Assembly (NCBI GenBank): GCA_963576565.1
Contig: OY755042.1
Span: 15,289,272-15,353,271, forward strand
Direction of reading: 5' to 3'
DNA: 64,000 nucleotides
Source: Aspidapion aeneum
Taxonomy: Eukaryota > Arthropoda > Insecta > Coleoptera > Brentidae
A program made the translations under genes and the position numbers. This document shows, piece by piece, positions 40,901 to 55,900 of this stretch. The notes under the pieces are model-generated. The model made no database searches. It saw only the letters and a program-made list of their open reading frames with translations, and was not told the DNA's origin. Within the stretch, counting starts at the first letter, position 1; the number at the start of each line of letters is the position of its first letter.

Positions 40901-43900
40901 ATATATTGTAAATATTTCTTTCTTTTTATCTTTCCTTTTGCACTCTTTTATCTAGTGGGTTGCACGTCAAACGAAGAGTGTTCTATTAGTGAAGCATGCA
41001 TTGATGGTGCCTGTCAAAGACCCTGTGACGTACACAATCCGTGCGCTCAGAATGCCGTCTGCCTCAACACCAACCATGGTTGCGACTGTAGCTGCGAAGA
41101 GGGTTTCCAGGGTAATGGATTTGTTGGCTGTGTACCAGGTAAGTAATATTTCTATTATTTATGAATAGGTTTTTAGAACTCTTTCGCATAACCCACAAAG
41201 GTCCAAAAGTATATCTTTCACAACACAATAATACCATAACCGTGTTTCAATTTATAGCGAATTCTCACCAGATTTAGTATTTTGTTTGCGATATAGTGAA
41301 ATGCTGAAAGCTTATGCTAAATCTCACATTTCTGATACCTTATATTTGAACTTATAAACATCTACATACAAGGTGACAAATTAAAAAGGATCTATTGGTT
41401 TTTCTCGAAAATTATCAGGAAATTAATAAAACGCCGAAACACATAGATTTTGTTTGCAAGGGGGATACTTTTTCGCTATCTTGAAATTTTTGTAGCACGA
41501 ACCCCCTTCGAGGGGTATACTTTACCCCTATATTTTGAATAGGAAAAGTGGGTCTAGTGATACCTTGTTTTGAAGCCCTCTTGAATATCTTTACAAGCCT
41601 GTAAAAATTTCGAAAATCCATCGATTAGTTTTTAAAATATTTGCTTTCAAATTTCCAAATTTAACATGGAATGATAAAATAAAAATAAACTCCGAAAAAT
41701 ATAAAATTCTAATTAAATTTTTATTTTATCAGTCCATGTTAAATTTGAAAGTTTGAAGGCAATTATCTCAAAAACTAATGGATAGATTTTTGAATTTTTT
41801 ACAGGGTTGGAAGACATTCAAAAGGCCTTCAAAACAAGGTATCACTACACCCACTTTCCCTATTCAAAATACAGGGGTAAAGTATACCCCTCGAAGGGGG
41901 TTCGTGCTACAAAAATTTTAAGAGAGCCAAAAAGTGTCCCCCTTGTAAACAAAATCGACGTGTTTAGGCGTTTTTTTAATTTCCTGATAATTTTCGAGAA
42001 AATCCAGGTGGATTCATTGTATAGTTTATTTCATTATTTTTGGGACAGCTTTTTATGATTTCTTTTCGCTGGCCTATGCTATTTGTTATGGTAAACAGCT
42101 GATTACTGTAAAAAAGTTATCTTAAAATTATGACATCAACTATACACACACTCAAAAAGCATTATTACTTCTTGCAAAAAAGTTTTTATAGGCAGTTTTA
42201 CCGAAAAACATTTGAAAAGTAATTTTTTCGAAACAATCTGATCAATAAAAACCAAATTTTGGCTTAGAAAGAATAATTTAATTTAAAAATTTATTTTTTA
42301 AAATGTTACACATTTTTTTTATTGCGTTTTTATTTTTATAAAAAGTTCAGGATTTTTTTGCAAACCTCTGGTCAGGTTAGAATATTTTTTAAGAAATATA
42401 GTTTTTAGATAATTGTCAATGAGTTTAAAAAGGGACATTTACTAATTTCAATATCGACTTACTTTCTCTCATTTACATTAGCATTTTGACTTTAAATAAA
42501 ACATTTGTTGGTAAAAACTTTTATATTCAATTTAATGCAATTTAGTGCTTTTGATTTACAAAATGTGCAAGAAATACGTAATGCGTATTAAATCTATCAC
42601 ACTGTAACATATCTACAGTGAGTACACACTACGCTGCACAGACGCGTAAAAAATTTAATTAGTTGTGATGTCATAAAACTGCAGTGGTAATGAATTGTAC
42701 AGGACAACAATAAAATGTTTAGGGGTAGAAATTAGAACCGAACAAACAATTGAAAACAAATTGATAGCGACTACAACGTTAGAAAGTGTAGGTAAAAAAT
42801 TTATGGAAGTAACTAATGAAATTCCTACTACGTAATTGATTCCAAATGCAGAGGTAACTTATTGATAATAGTACCAGTTTTTGTCACGGAAGTCGACACG
42901 AAATTTTGCATTGACAACAAACTTCAGCACAATAATGCTATATGCGCATGCATTAATAAGTGTTAATAAAAAACAAGAACAAAAAGGTTTAAATCTATAA
43001 CACAAGCGAGGTCATTAAAAACGTCCAAACATTACGAGGTCTGGCTATTAAATAACGAGACTGGTTACGAAAAAGGGTTTTATTATAAAAATTATTCTAC
43101 ATTCAAATGCTCAATATACTCCCCTCCCCTCGCCACACACCTTGCCATACGTTTTTTCCATTGATCGAAGCAGTGCTGGAAGTCTTCTTTGGTGAGGGCC
43201 TTTATAAGCTCTGCCGTTTTTTGTTTTACTGCTTCCATCGACGTAAATCGGGTCCCTTTCAAAGCAGATTTTATCTTCGGAAACAAAAAAATGTTGCACG
43301 GTCCCAAATCTGGTGAGTACGGCGTGTGTTCGAGCACTGGAGTGCACTTACTGGCCAAATACTGCTTCACAGATAGTGTGTTATGGTGCGTTGTCCTGGT
43401 GCAAAATCCACGAGTTGTTCTTCCACAACTCGGGCCGTTTTTTACGAACTCGTTCTCGCAGTGTTGCCAAAACTGGCAAATAGTAAGTCTAGTTGACAGT
43501 CTGACCCTCTGGAACCCATTCGGTCATCACGATACCGTTAATGTCAAAAAAAAAGATCAACATTGCCTTTAAACGGCCACAGGGCGACCTGGGCGCTGGT
43601 CAGCGCTGGTCATCTTCAGTGGTCTCTCGGCCCTCAATAAAGCGCTTACACCACTCGCGCACGAGATAGAGAATTGTCCCCATAGGCCAATTTAACGAGA
43701 AATTTGAGATTGATACGTTGCTCCTATTATTCGACACACATGGTTTTCGGCACGTTCGTTTCAAACCGCTGCTGCACAAATACTATAATGACGGAAACGT
43801 GTTTTGGGACGTGCATAGACAAGATATCTAGATACCCAACGCACTATTCGTTTTTTACCCCACCCATCTAGGGCGCCATCTAGACGCGCAGTCTCGTTAT

Positions 43901-46900
43901 TTAATAGCCAGACCGCGTATAGCAAATAACCATCGGTCCATAACCGGCACAAAGCTGCGGCTTGTAGTAAAACTTTGCAGCTTGTAAGAAATTCATCTGC
44001 TTACAACGTGTGTCAAAGTGTGATTTGGCCCGCGAATTTATTATAAATCCAGCTTAAGAATTTCTAAGTAAGTTAGTCGACGGACCCATGGCACCTTAAG
44101 CATTCTTCTGTATACACACAGCACCCAATCTTTGTTCTTTTCTGGGCAGAAATTTATTTTTTACAAGGAAAGAAAATTTTAAATCAACAATTTCGTATCA
44201 TTACATTGTGGTTGTTTTTCAGACCTTGCAACACTGCTGGATATCTAAGATCTCCATAATAGTTTTTATTTGTTGCTTGCTACCCTATTTTCAAATAGCC
44301 TTAATTCTCAAAAACAACACCTACTTTCTGTATACCGTCACACCTTTATTAAAAATAGTGTCTTTTTAAAATACTTATTTCGGTTATTCGGCGGCCACCG
44401 GTCACAAAATCAGAAATCAGAAAATTTCTCGCCGGTCAGAAAATGTTAGACGGATCAGTGTTGAAGTGTCATAATAAGTAATAAAATTTGAAGTTAATTC
44501 CGTACCATGAAAAGTAATAGAATCTTACATTAGTCATAAAATTTTAGGACAGGAGCCTCGAAAATCTATCTAACAATTTAAAACAAAAGCAAAATGCTGT
44601 GTCCAAAAAGTAACTGTATATAACTTGATTTGTTAAAGTAATTTAACTGGAAAAATTCGCGCTATATCACAGTCATTAACTCAAGCCTCTTAACGAAAGC
44701 AACTACACTTAAATATGCATTTGAGGGTGATGACTACTACAACTGCATTACTTCCATGATTACAATTTAAAATAAAATTCTTGTACTAAATTTTAACGTA
44801 TCTCGTTTATTTCTAATGGCCGAATTCCACTTTATTAAAAATACATGACTATTCACCCTGCACTTTGCATATTATAGCATGTCCTAGATTCGCATTTATT
44901 TTATTAATGTCTTTTATTTGTTTTAGTTATCGATTACAAGCCCGTTTGTCAATATAATGAAGACTGTCCACCAAATAAACTCTGTGATAGACTAAATCGG
45001 CTGTGTATCAACCCGTGCTTCGAAGATTCATGTGGAGAAAACGCGGAATGTATACCTAAAAATCACGGAACCGAATGCCAATGTTTACCAGGATACGAAG
45101 GAAATGCTTATGTTGAATGTTCCCAGGCATTTGGCTGCAGAGCAGACAGTGAGTGCTCTTCTAATGAAGCATGCATAAATGGCCAATGCACTTCTCCATG
45201 CAGCTGCGGCACAAATGCAATGTGTGACGTAAGAAACCACAAAGCCATTTGCAAATGTCCTCCTGGATACCAAGGTGATGCCAGAATATCGTGCCAACCA
45301 CCACGAAATCCATGCGATCCCAATCCATGTGGTGCAAATGCACTCTGCGAGCTTGACAACGGGAATCCTATTTGCTTCTGCCCCAAAGGACTCACTGGAA
45401 ATCCGTTTAAAAATTGCAGTAAGTAACTAATAATCCGCATTGAGGTTAATGTTAAAAACAAAAATTAATATCTAATCGCATATGGTCATAACATACATAT
45501 ACTATATAATACGTTTATTTACCAAAGTTTACAAAAAACTATCTATAAATCTAAAAATTTAACAAAAAAATAGGTAAAATAAACGATCACAGAAGTACCA
45601 CAAATAGCTACTTCTTAAAAGTAAACGCATAATTAAAAATACAAGCCACTAAATACTACTTAGTAGTGCCAAATACTATAACAAGCAGGTTTAAAGCACA
45701 ATTGTATTACTGAATACAAAAACCGACCAATGACATAATTTCTATGATTTTGACACTTGACAAGCAAATACTACACTGCCCTTCTCCATGCCTGTTAAGA
45801 TTTTTTTAGCCTTTAAAACACAAAGCAATTCAAAAATAAAACGCTGATTTTTATAAGAGAACGCTAAATGCAACTTTTATTGAATTTATAAAAAATGAAA
45901 CTTCTTATTTGTCATGGATCATCAGTAGCTTGTATTTAGTATTTAGTTACAGCATTTATTTTAATGAATTTTGTCACCAGTGTCTAGTGGGTTATATTTT
46001 TAATTGTGCCTTTACCCTTAATGATGTATTTTTGTCACACTGGGATTTTTTTATGATTATGGGATGTTTGTATGTTCTGAGAAAAAAATATCATAATCCG
46101 GTCTAAAAGTTACTGTTGGGTTTTATGTCAATCCCTGGTTTAATTCTAGCTTTAAATGATTTTTCTCTGACAGAGTTCTGTAGATCTTGTGGAAGCAAGT
46201 TAAGTGTTTTGGAGCTATAAACTTAAAACATCTCTTTCTATCCAACACTTTCTTTGACAAATAAACTCCATTTTCTCTTCGTCGTGTATATGAGGATATG
46301 CAAGTTAAAATAAATAATGTACAATGTCTTACATCGTAAATTTTTGTTTCTTTAAGTAATAAGACAGTTTTATTTTTTTTTAAATATTTTCTTAATTATC
46401 CATTTTTGTGCCACGTTGTCTATAGGGTCTCAACTTAACTCCTTCCCAGTTACTTCTATAGTTAATTTGACACTGAACTATGGAATAATACTAACAAACG
46501 TGGAATTTCGTACCCGTGAATTTCAAAATCAAACAAGTTTCGTGGCTAATCAGGAAAAAAATAATTTTTTGTTTCTCTCATATGTTTCCGTGGGTAGCTT
46601 GAAAGCTTAACCTCACGGGGGTCCAAGATCTAATGGACACTTAATAAGTGTTGACAGTTAACTGTTTCGTCCTTATGGGACTCCTCAGAACACTGCTAGG
46701 TCGATGTGACAATTCTTGCGAAGTTAATTAGATAGTTTTGTTCCTAATCATAAGTAAGTAGTGAGAAAACTATCGCAAGAAGCGCCATCTACCGAGATAC
46801 GAGAGAAACAAAAAACAAAAGCAGGCGAAAAACTGCTAGACATATCGATCAATGAAAAGATCGAATACAAATAAAAGAAAACAAACTATAGCCGTGACAT

Positions 46901-49900
46901 ACGACAGCTCTTCTGTCTTTCAGGCAGGATCAACGCATATTGCATTTTTACCCGTCATCAAGACACGTGAGCGTCAATCAACGGAATTTTTAAGCCAAAT
47001 AATACTAACAAACGTGGAATTTCGTACCCGTGAATTTAAAAATCAAACAAGTTTCGTGGCTAATCGGGCAAAAAAGAATTTTTTGTTTCTCTCATATTTT
47101 TCCGTGGGTAGCTTGAATGCTTAACCTCACGGGGGTCCAAGATCTATTGGACACCTAATAAGTGTTGACAGTTAACTGTTTTGTCCTTATGGGACTCCTC
47201 AGAACACTGCTGGGTTGATGTGACAATTCTTGCGAAGTTAATTAGATAGTTTTGTCTCTAATCATAAGTAAATAGTGAGAAAACTATCGCAAGAAGCGCC
47301 ATCTACTGAGATACGAGAGAAACAAAAAACAAAAGCAGGCGAAAAACTGCTAGACATATCGATCAATGAAAAGATCGAATACAAATAAAAGAAAACAAAC
47401 TATAGTCCGTGACCTATGACAGCTCTTCTGTCTTTCAGGCAGGATCAACGCATATTGCATTTTTACCCGTCATCAAGACACGTGAGCGTCAATCAACGGA
47501 ATTTTCAAGCCAAATAATACAAACAAACGTGGAATTTCGTACCCGTGAATTTAAAAATCAAACAAGTTTCGTGGCTAATCGGGCAAAAAATAATTTTTTG
47601 TTTCTCTCGTATTTTTCCGTGGGTAGCTTGAAAGCTTAACCTCACGGGGGTCCAAGATCTAATGGACACCTAATAAGTGTTGACAGTTAACTGTTTCGTC
47701 CTTATGGGACTCCTCAGAACACTGCTAGGTCGATGTGACAATTCTTACGAAGTTAATTAGATAGTTTTGTCTCTAATCATAAGTAAATAGTGAGAAAACT
47801 ATCGCGAGAAGCGCCATCTACCGAGATACGAGAGAAACAAAAAACAAAAGCAGGCGAAATACTGCTAGACATATCGATCAATGAAAAGATTGAATACAAA
47901 TAAAAGAAAACAAACTATAGTCCGTGACCTACGACAGCTCTTCTGTCTTTCAGGCAGGATCAACGCATATTGCATTTTTATCCGTCATCAAGACACGTGA
48001 GCGGCAATCAACGGAATTTTTAAGCCAAATAATACTAACAAACGGGGAATTTCGTACCCGTGAATTTAAAAATCTAACAAGTTTCGTGGCTAATCGGGCA
48101 AAAAAGAATTTTTTGTTTCTCTCATATTTTTCCGTGGGTAGCTTGAAAGCTTAACTTCACGGGGGTCCAAGATCTAATGGACACCTAATAAGTGTTGACA
48201 GTTAACTGTTTCGTCATTATGGGACTCCTCAGAACACTGCTAGGTCGATGTGACAATTCTTGCGAAGTTAATTAGATAGTTTTGTCTCTAATTATAAGTA
48301 AATAGTAAGAAAACTAAACAAAAATAGATTCAGATCACAACACCAATTTTACAATTTGTACGTCGTTTTATGAGGGAAAACACTACTTTTCTAACAAATT
48401 TAAAAAAAAACTAAAATTCTGTCCGCCATCTTAAATTTTAAGATGGCGATAACCTTTGATTATGATCTTTGAAAAGCAATCAATTCTCACCAGGATGTTT
48501 TTTGTTTCAGTAAAGTCGGTTCAGTAGTAATGAATTCATCAGGAAATAAATGCAGACATGACATGACAAAAATATTTTATTTTAGAACCACGTAACCGAT
48601 TTTGCTAACTTGTACCTTGTTGTGCGTGGCAAGAAAGCAGGTTTTCCACTAATTTAAAAAAAAATATTAAAGCATGTTCGCAACACAAAAATAAACGAGC
48701 ATCTTTGAAAGGTACAATTTAATTTCGTCCGCCATCTTGGATTTTGGGATAGCGGATCAAATAATATATTTAGTCAAAACTCTGATTAATTCTGTCCCAT
48801 TTAAATCGATGATATATTTCAAAAGTAATATTTTAAAAAAATGTCCAGTGTTTTTGGCCCACCCGGTATGTCCTTATCATTCATGTACATTCGGTAAATT
48901 TTTGTCAAAACAAAAGTGAATTTTTACATCGATATTTTTTGTTCTTTTAGTTCCTGAAGGAAATGAATGCTCACCAAATCCATGCGGACCAAACTCTGGA
49001 TGCCGGGAAGTTGGAGGAAAAGCCGTCTGTTTCTGCTTACCCGAATTCGAAGGAACACCACCACATATTCCATGCAGTTTACCATCAAATCCTTGTGAAC
49101 CATCTCCTTGCGGACCAAACACACAATGCTCTATTTTAAGTAATGGATTTGCCAAATGTACATGCTTACCAGGATATATCGAAAGTCCCAACACCATCCG
49201 AGGTTGTGTGGAACCCAAAAATCCATGCGATCCTAACCCATGTGGCCATGGTGCCACTTGTAATCCACGCGGAGAACCTCTCTGTAGTTGTCCTTATGGC
49301 TTACTGGGAAATCCATTTAGAAGCTGTATTGAACCACAAATTGTTCCGTTGTGCAGTCCAGGCCCTTGTGGTAATAACGCTGATTGTTACGTCACCAACA
49401 ATAATGAGGAATGTTTCTGTAGAGCTGGATTTATAGGGAATCCTTATATAGGTTGCGCCCTCGAGCCCCACAATCCTTGCATTCCTAATCCATGCAGCCC
49501 TGGCGCGATTTGTACAGTTACCCCAGATGGTAATTCTTTATGTAGGTGTCCAGATGGAATGGGTGGAGAACCAACGGGTGCTCTTGGTTGCTATGGCTAC
49601 GAATGTGTGGTTGATGAAAACTGTGCTGATCATCAAGCCTGTATTTCATATAGATGCAGAGATCCATGTTTGGGATCCTGTGGAATAAATGCCAATTGTA
49701 GAGTTGAAAAACATCACCCTGTATGTACTTGTAATCCAGGTTTAACCGGAAACCCATTGTCCAGATGCTTCCCAATACCAGAACCACTGCCCAAACATAA
49801 TCCTTGTATGCCAAGTCCATGTGGCATAAACACAATTTGCCAAGTTGTAAACGATAGAGCTGTATGTTCTTGCTTGCCTAATTGCCAGGGTGATCCTCAG

Positions 49901-52900
49901 ATTGGATGCCAACCAGAATGCGTCCTTCATACAGATTGTCCACTAAATAAGGCATGTTTGGATGGGCATTGCAGAGATCCTTGTCTTGAAAATTTATGTG
50001 GAATAAATGCCATTTGCGAAGTTCGAGATCATACCGCAGCATGTCAGTGCATCCAGGGTTATGTTGGAGATCCATTCCTTCAATGTCTACGCATACCAAG
50101 TGTATCCATAGCAACATATCCAAATGTAACAACCCAGCCTTGCTTGCCATCGCCTTGTGGAGATATGCAATGTAATACTTATGGGCCACAGATTGCTGTT
50201 TGTAATCCTTGCATGGGTCCAGATGCTGCATTTAACCCCCACTGTCGACCAGAGTGCACAAGCAATGCAGACTGTCCATTTGATAAAGCATGCTTGAAGT
50301 TTACCTGTGTTGATCCCTGCCCTGGTTCCTGCGGAGTTAATGCTTTATGCTCAGTAGTTAAGCACGCACCTATTTGTAGTTGTCCACCCGGATTAGCTGG
50401 AGATCCATATCAACATTGTGCTGTTGCAATAGGTAATTTATTTTTTTAAACAAAAATTCCGTTTCGAAAAACTTTTTTTCGAAAATATTTTCTTTGATGA
50501 TTTTTTAACACAACTTTTTCGAAAAAGAAAATTCTAGACCTGGCTTGCCAAACTTAACACAACTCACATAGTTCGATTTAGGGATCTATACATATTTTAT
50601 TATTTAATTAAATTGTAATTCAGCTGACAAAAGTTTTTGAGTAGTAAGTGAATCTAAAGTATTCATTCTTATAATACTATTCTTTATTGCCAAATTTATC
50701 TTTTACGGACCAAGACTTACACTTTAAATTGTTTGATCTGAGTACTAAAGATCTACTAAATTAAGATTTTGTAATTTACTTCATAGTCAGAGCAAAAAAT
50801 CTGAAAGGGCTCTCCGTTTTCGGTCTAGAAGCATTTTATATTATTCAATAACTCGATCCCGCTGAATTCGAAAATCCTGGTTGCCAACTAGAAAATGCCA
50901 ATTTTTTCAAAAACTAACCTTTTTATCGAAAATTGCAAAGAACAGTTTTTTGTGGGGAACAAAATTCCCTTTTCAACAATTTATTGGTCCATAAGGTTAG
51001 AAAAAGGAAGTAGATCCTCAGCGGCGTCCCTAAATTGGGATCATTTAGAAAAAACATGTTTTGTTTAAGTTTTATAAAGTTTTCTCTAAAACTACACTTC
51101 TTGGGAAAAAATCTTTATTGTACTTTATTGTAGACAATAAAGTTTTCTTTTAAATGCTGTTTTAGGGATTTACTTGATTTAGTTTAATTTTAGTTTAATA
51201 CCAACATATTTTTTTTGCATTTGTTTAAGTTAGTTTCTTAACAACGTTTTTACAATTAAATGCCTAATCATGTCATTTGATCCATTCAAGATTTTTCAAC
51301 TTTTTTAAAATCCTTTCAGTGTGTCTCGTCTTCATAGCCTATACCGCTTATATTTCGTAACCTCATCTAAAATAAGTAAAAGACAGTGTGTTTTTTTATG
51401 CACCCTATATTATTATCATAATAACACATTTTTCACTGCGACGTATACTACATGGCTTCCTGTATGTAGAAGGCCTGGTATCTTTAATTTGTCTCTTTTT
51501 TCCACCACTTAACCCTACGCTAGAACCATTTTAAGAGTCGATTTGCAAGGTTAAAATAAACACAACTACCTTCGAAAGTATTGAAAAATACAGAACAGTA
51601 CCGATTTAAAACAAGACTTACACACTAATTTAGTATTCAAATCAGTTTTACTTTTCACAAAATATTTTAATTTCTTCTTGAAACCCTACAGACCCTGAAT
51701 CTGTTGAATTTCAATGCTGCTCAACTTTATTTACTACTACTATGTCGGTTTAGAACGTTTTTCTACGTTGTCCGACGCCTATTCTCCACCTCCTTCGATC
51801 CTGACAATCATCCTCTGTCAGATTTTTTTGACTCATTGATCTTTGGATTGACTGTTGCCATTCTAGTTTAAGACGCCCTCTTTTTCTGCGTCCTATTGGT
51901 TGCCATTCTAGGACCTGCTTTGGTAATCTTTCGTCGTTCATCCGTTGTAAATGGCCGAACCATATCACTTGCCTTCTAGTGATGTCATCTGTTATGCTTT
52001 CCTCGATTCCCATTCTTTCTTTTATGATCTCATTTCTTATGTGATCTATTCTAGATATTCTCATTGATATTCTTATTGCATCCACTTCGACACTTTCCAT
52101 TTTTGTTTTGTATTTTTCTGTTACACGACAAGTCTCTATTCCATGCAACAGCGTGCTTTTGACCATTCTTTCATATATGTTAAATTTTACATTATTTTTT
52201 ATCTCTCTGCTCCATAAAATACTTTTAAGACATCCAATAACTTTTTCTGCTTTTACTATTCTTTTTTCCAATTCTTTACAGTCTGTACCTGTCTTATCAA
52301 ATGTGACACCCAAGTATACATACTCATTGTATGGAGATATTGTTTGTCCATTTTCTAGTACCAACTCACTGGATTCGTTTCCAATACATAAGTACTGTGT
52401 CTTGTCCACGTTCACTGTTAATCCCCACTTTTGGTATTCTTCTGTTAACTTTCTCATCATATACTCCATGTCTTCTTTATCATTAGCCACAATTACTTGG
52501 TCGTCAGCAAACTGTAGTGTGTATATGGTAAATCGGTCGTTAAGTTGTATTCCCATGCCGTGCACTTTACGTTTCCAGTTTTTTAGAGCTATTGCGATAT
52601 ATATTTTAAAAAGAGTTGGAGAGATACAACATCCCTGTCTTAAGCCTTGTGTTACCAGGAATTCTTTTGAAAGTTGATTTCCAATTTTAATTTTAGATTT
52701 TGACCCTTTGTATAGTTCTTTTATCGCTTTTATGTATGTATGATTGATATTAGTTTACTTTAACACTGTCCATAATTTTTCTACCAGAACGGTATCATAT
52801 GCTTTTTGTAGGTCCACAAAGGTAACATGAGTCTCTATATTTCTGGCGCTTCTTTTCTCAATTACTTGTTTAAGACAAAAAACATTATCACTACAAGATT

Positions 52901-55900
52901 TGCCTGCGCGAAACCCACTTTCCTCTTCTTCTTGTTCATGAAAATCATTCTATATTAGATCTCTAAGAATCCTACCGTACAATCTACTTAGAGTACTGGT
53001 TACTGAAATTCCTCTGTAATTGTTGCAATCCAGCTTGTTTCCTTTTTTATGTCTTGAGGATATGAATGCAATTTTCCAATCATTAGGTACTGGATGTCCG
53101 TTTATGCATTGGTTAATAATATATGTGAGATTTTCGAGTAGTTTCTCTGATCCATATTTGAGCATTTCAGCATATATTCCCCCAGGTCCGCTAGCTTTTC
53201 CGGATTTAAGCTTTTTAATATTATTCTTTATCATTTCTTTTTCGATGATTACTTCCTCTCCATGTACTTCTATGTTTCTTCTCGGAGAGGCTGCCAGATA
53301 TTCGGGTCTAGTCTCCTGCAGCAGTCCCTTGTAGTTTTCTGTCCATTGTTCTGGTTTGATTATCTGGATGTTTACTTTTTCTTTTGTTGGGTTTTTACTG
53401 TAGAAATGAATTTCCATACTTCAGAACTCTGCCTACCTTCTACGTGTGTATTTATGTCGTGGCACTTGCGCTCGAACATTTCATTTTTTTCTGTGCGTAT
53501 CAAATTTCTTAGCTGTCTTCTGGTTTCCCTGTAGATTTCTAGGTCTCTTTGCTCCTTAGTACTGAGCCATTTCAAGTATGTGCGTTTTTTCTCTTTGACC
53601 ATTTCCTGTATTTTGTCCGTCCACCACATCTTCCTGTTATTTCTATTATCTTGGTACCCAACAGCTTCGTTGCTTGCTTCCTTCAAGCTTTTTATTATGT
53701 TTGTATATATCTCTTCAAATGAGTGATTTGTGTTTTTAATTTTTCATCTAATCGGTTCTGATATAATCTTTGAGTACTTTCGATTTCTAGACTTCTAAAG
53801 TTGTATTTTTGATTCAGTCAAGTCAACTTCATTTAACCTACTTTAAATGAAAAAATATATCGAGACATCTTAATGGCTAATTTAGTACAATAATCGGCCC
53901 CTACCTCACCGACCATTTTAAAAATATCTAAGGCGCAAATTATAATTAAATTAAGAACTTTACGTTATCGTTTCGTAAAACTATAAAAAGTAAGAATTGC
54001 GGTCGGCTATCGTAAAAGTCGTTTAATCGTAACTGTTGTATGTTTTAACCTTGCCAATTTTGTCTCTTTCAGCTCCAGTAGAACCCGAACTAGAAACCTG
54101 TGAAAATGTTCAATGTGGAGTAAATGCACACTGCATTCAGGGACATTTAGGACTTGGCTGTGTATGCAGAGAAGGCTATTTTGGAGATCCATGGTTAGCT
54201 TGTCGGCCAGAATGCGTTATAAATCCGGATTGTCCATTAACTAAGGCTTGCATCAACACAAAATGTGAAAATCCTTGTACCGGTGTTTGCGGAGTGGGCG
54301 CTAAATGTGACGTGGTCAATCATATTCCAGTATGCCATTGTCCACCAAGCTATACTGGAGATCCATTTGTTTCTTGTTATGAATATAAAATTCCTTCACA
54401 TGACCTAGAATATATACCAAGCCCTAATCCATGTGATCCATCGCCTTGTGGGCCTTACAGTAGATGTTTGGTTTCTCACCAGGGATATCCTACTTGTTCC
54501 TGTTTGCCCAGTTACTATGGCGCTCCACCAGCCTGCAAACCAGAATGTATTTCCACTTCAGAGTGTCCTCAAACTAGAGCTTGTATAAACCAAAAATGTG
54601 TTGATCCCTGTCCAGGAACCTGCGGCGCTAATGCTTTTTGCACCGTTATCAATCATAATCCAATTTGTAGTTGTCAACCAGGGGAAGAAGGAGATCCATT
54701 TGTAAGGTGTTATGCATCAATAGCACCGGAGCCAAAACATCCTGGAAACCCTTGCAATCCTTCACCTTGTGGTCCCAACTCAATCTGCCAAGTAAATGAT
54801 GGCAGACCTGTATGCTCCTGCGTGGCTAATTACATCGGCAGTCCACCTTATTGTCGACCAGAATGTGTTATTAACCAAGAATGTCCAAACGACAAAGCTT
54901 GCGTAAATGAAAAATGCGTAAATCCGTGTCAGGGCTCTTGTGGACCAAAAGCTAAATGCAATGTTGTCAACCATATTCCATTCTGTACCTGCCTGCCAGG
55001 CTTTGAAGGCGATGCATTCAGAGGGTGTACAAGAATTCCCGAAAAACCACGAGATCCCTGCAATCCTACACCTTGTGGTAAAAACGCTCAATGTACCGCA
55101 TTTGATGGAATCGCCAAATGCGCATGTATTCCACCTTACATTGGCAATCCATACTCAGGAGGTTGCAGACCAGAATGTACCATCAATTCAGATTGTGCCA
55201 GTCACTTTGCCTGTATAAATCAATACTGCAGGGATCCCTGTCAAGGACTTTGTGGAAACAATGCCGAATGTAGCGTAGTCAATCATGTTCCCGTGTGTAC
55301 TTGTGGAAGAGGAATGATAGGTGATCCATTTTCATCTTGCAGAGCTGAACCACTTGAACGTAAGTTAAAAGTTAATATCTAAAGTTTTTTGATGTGTTAA
55401 AAACTACTTATATTACCGAATTATAGTCTTAGGTATGGAAGCATTAATTTTGAAATACTTATTGTCAACGATGTTTCATCATTCTCAAATTATATAGAAA
55501 CGAGTATAATCAAGAACTCGTAATACAAATGTGATATTTACTACTAATCGGCGCACTGTAGAACGATTCAATTTTAAATGTTGGACATCGCCTGATAAAT
55601 TTTGAACTAAAATATTTTGTTAGTGCGGTTAAATTACTTAATGTCCAGACCGTCTTATTTTATTAGAAACACAAAAAGATTTTCAGTTCTATATGAGTTG
55701 AAAAGGTTTCAAGTTAAAATATTACATTGCCTAATTTTCCATCATATTTTTCCTGAAAAAACCTAGCTTAATAAAAAGCGCACACTTATTTGAAAAATCA
55801 ATCATATAATGTATATTTAGTGCAAATTTAAGTTTTGGCACCATACCCAAGTAACATTATTACCACTCAAGGTTTTATTAATTTGGTTCCAAGGTTATTT

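Noticed and set aside
41415..42058. Two opposing small open frames
   Set aside because: They are the same sequence read from the two arms of a foldback element.
46852..48154. Recurring 76-90 codon open frames as small genes
   Set aside because: They repeat once per 515-bp unit and are by-products of the tandem repeat; no independent signal of coding.
46483..48316. Regularly spaced repeats as a CRISPR-like array
   Set aside because: The repeat unit is the full 515 bp with no unique spacers, and the context is an insect intron.
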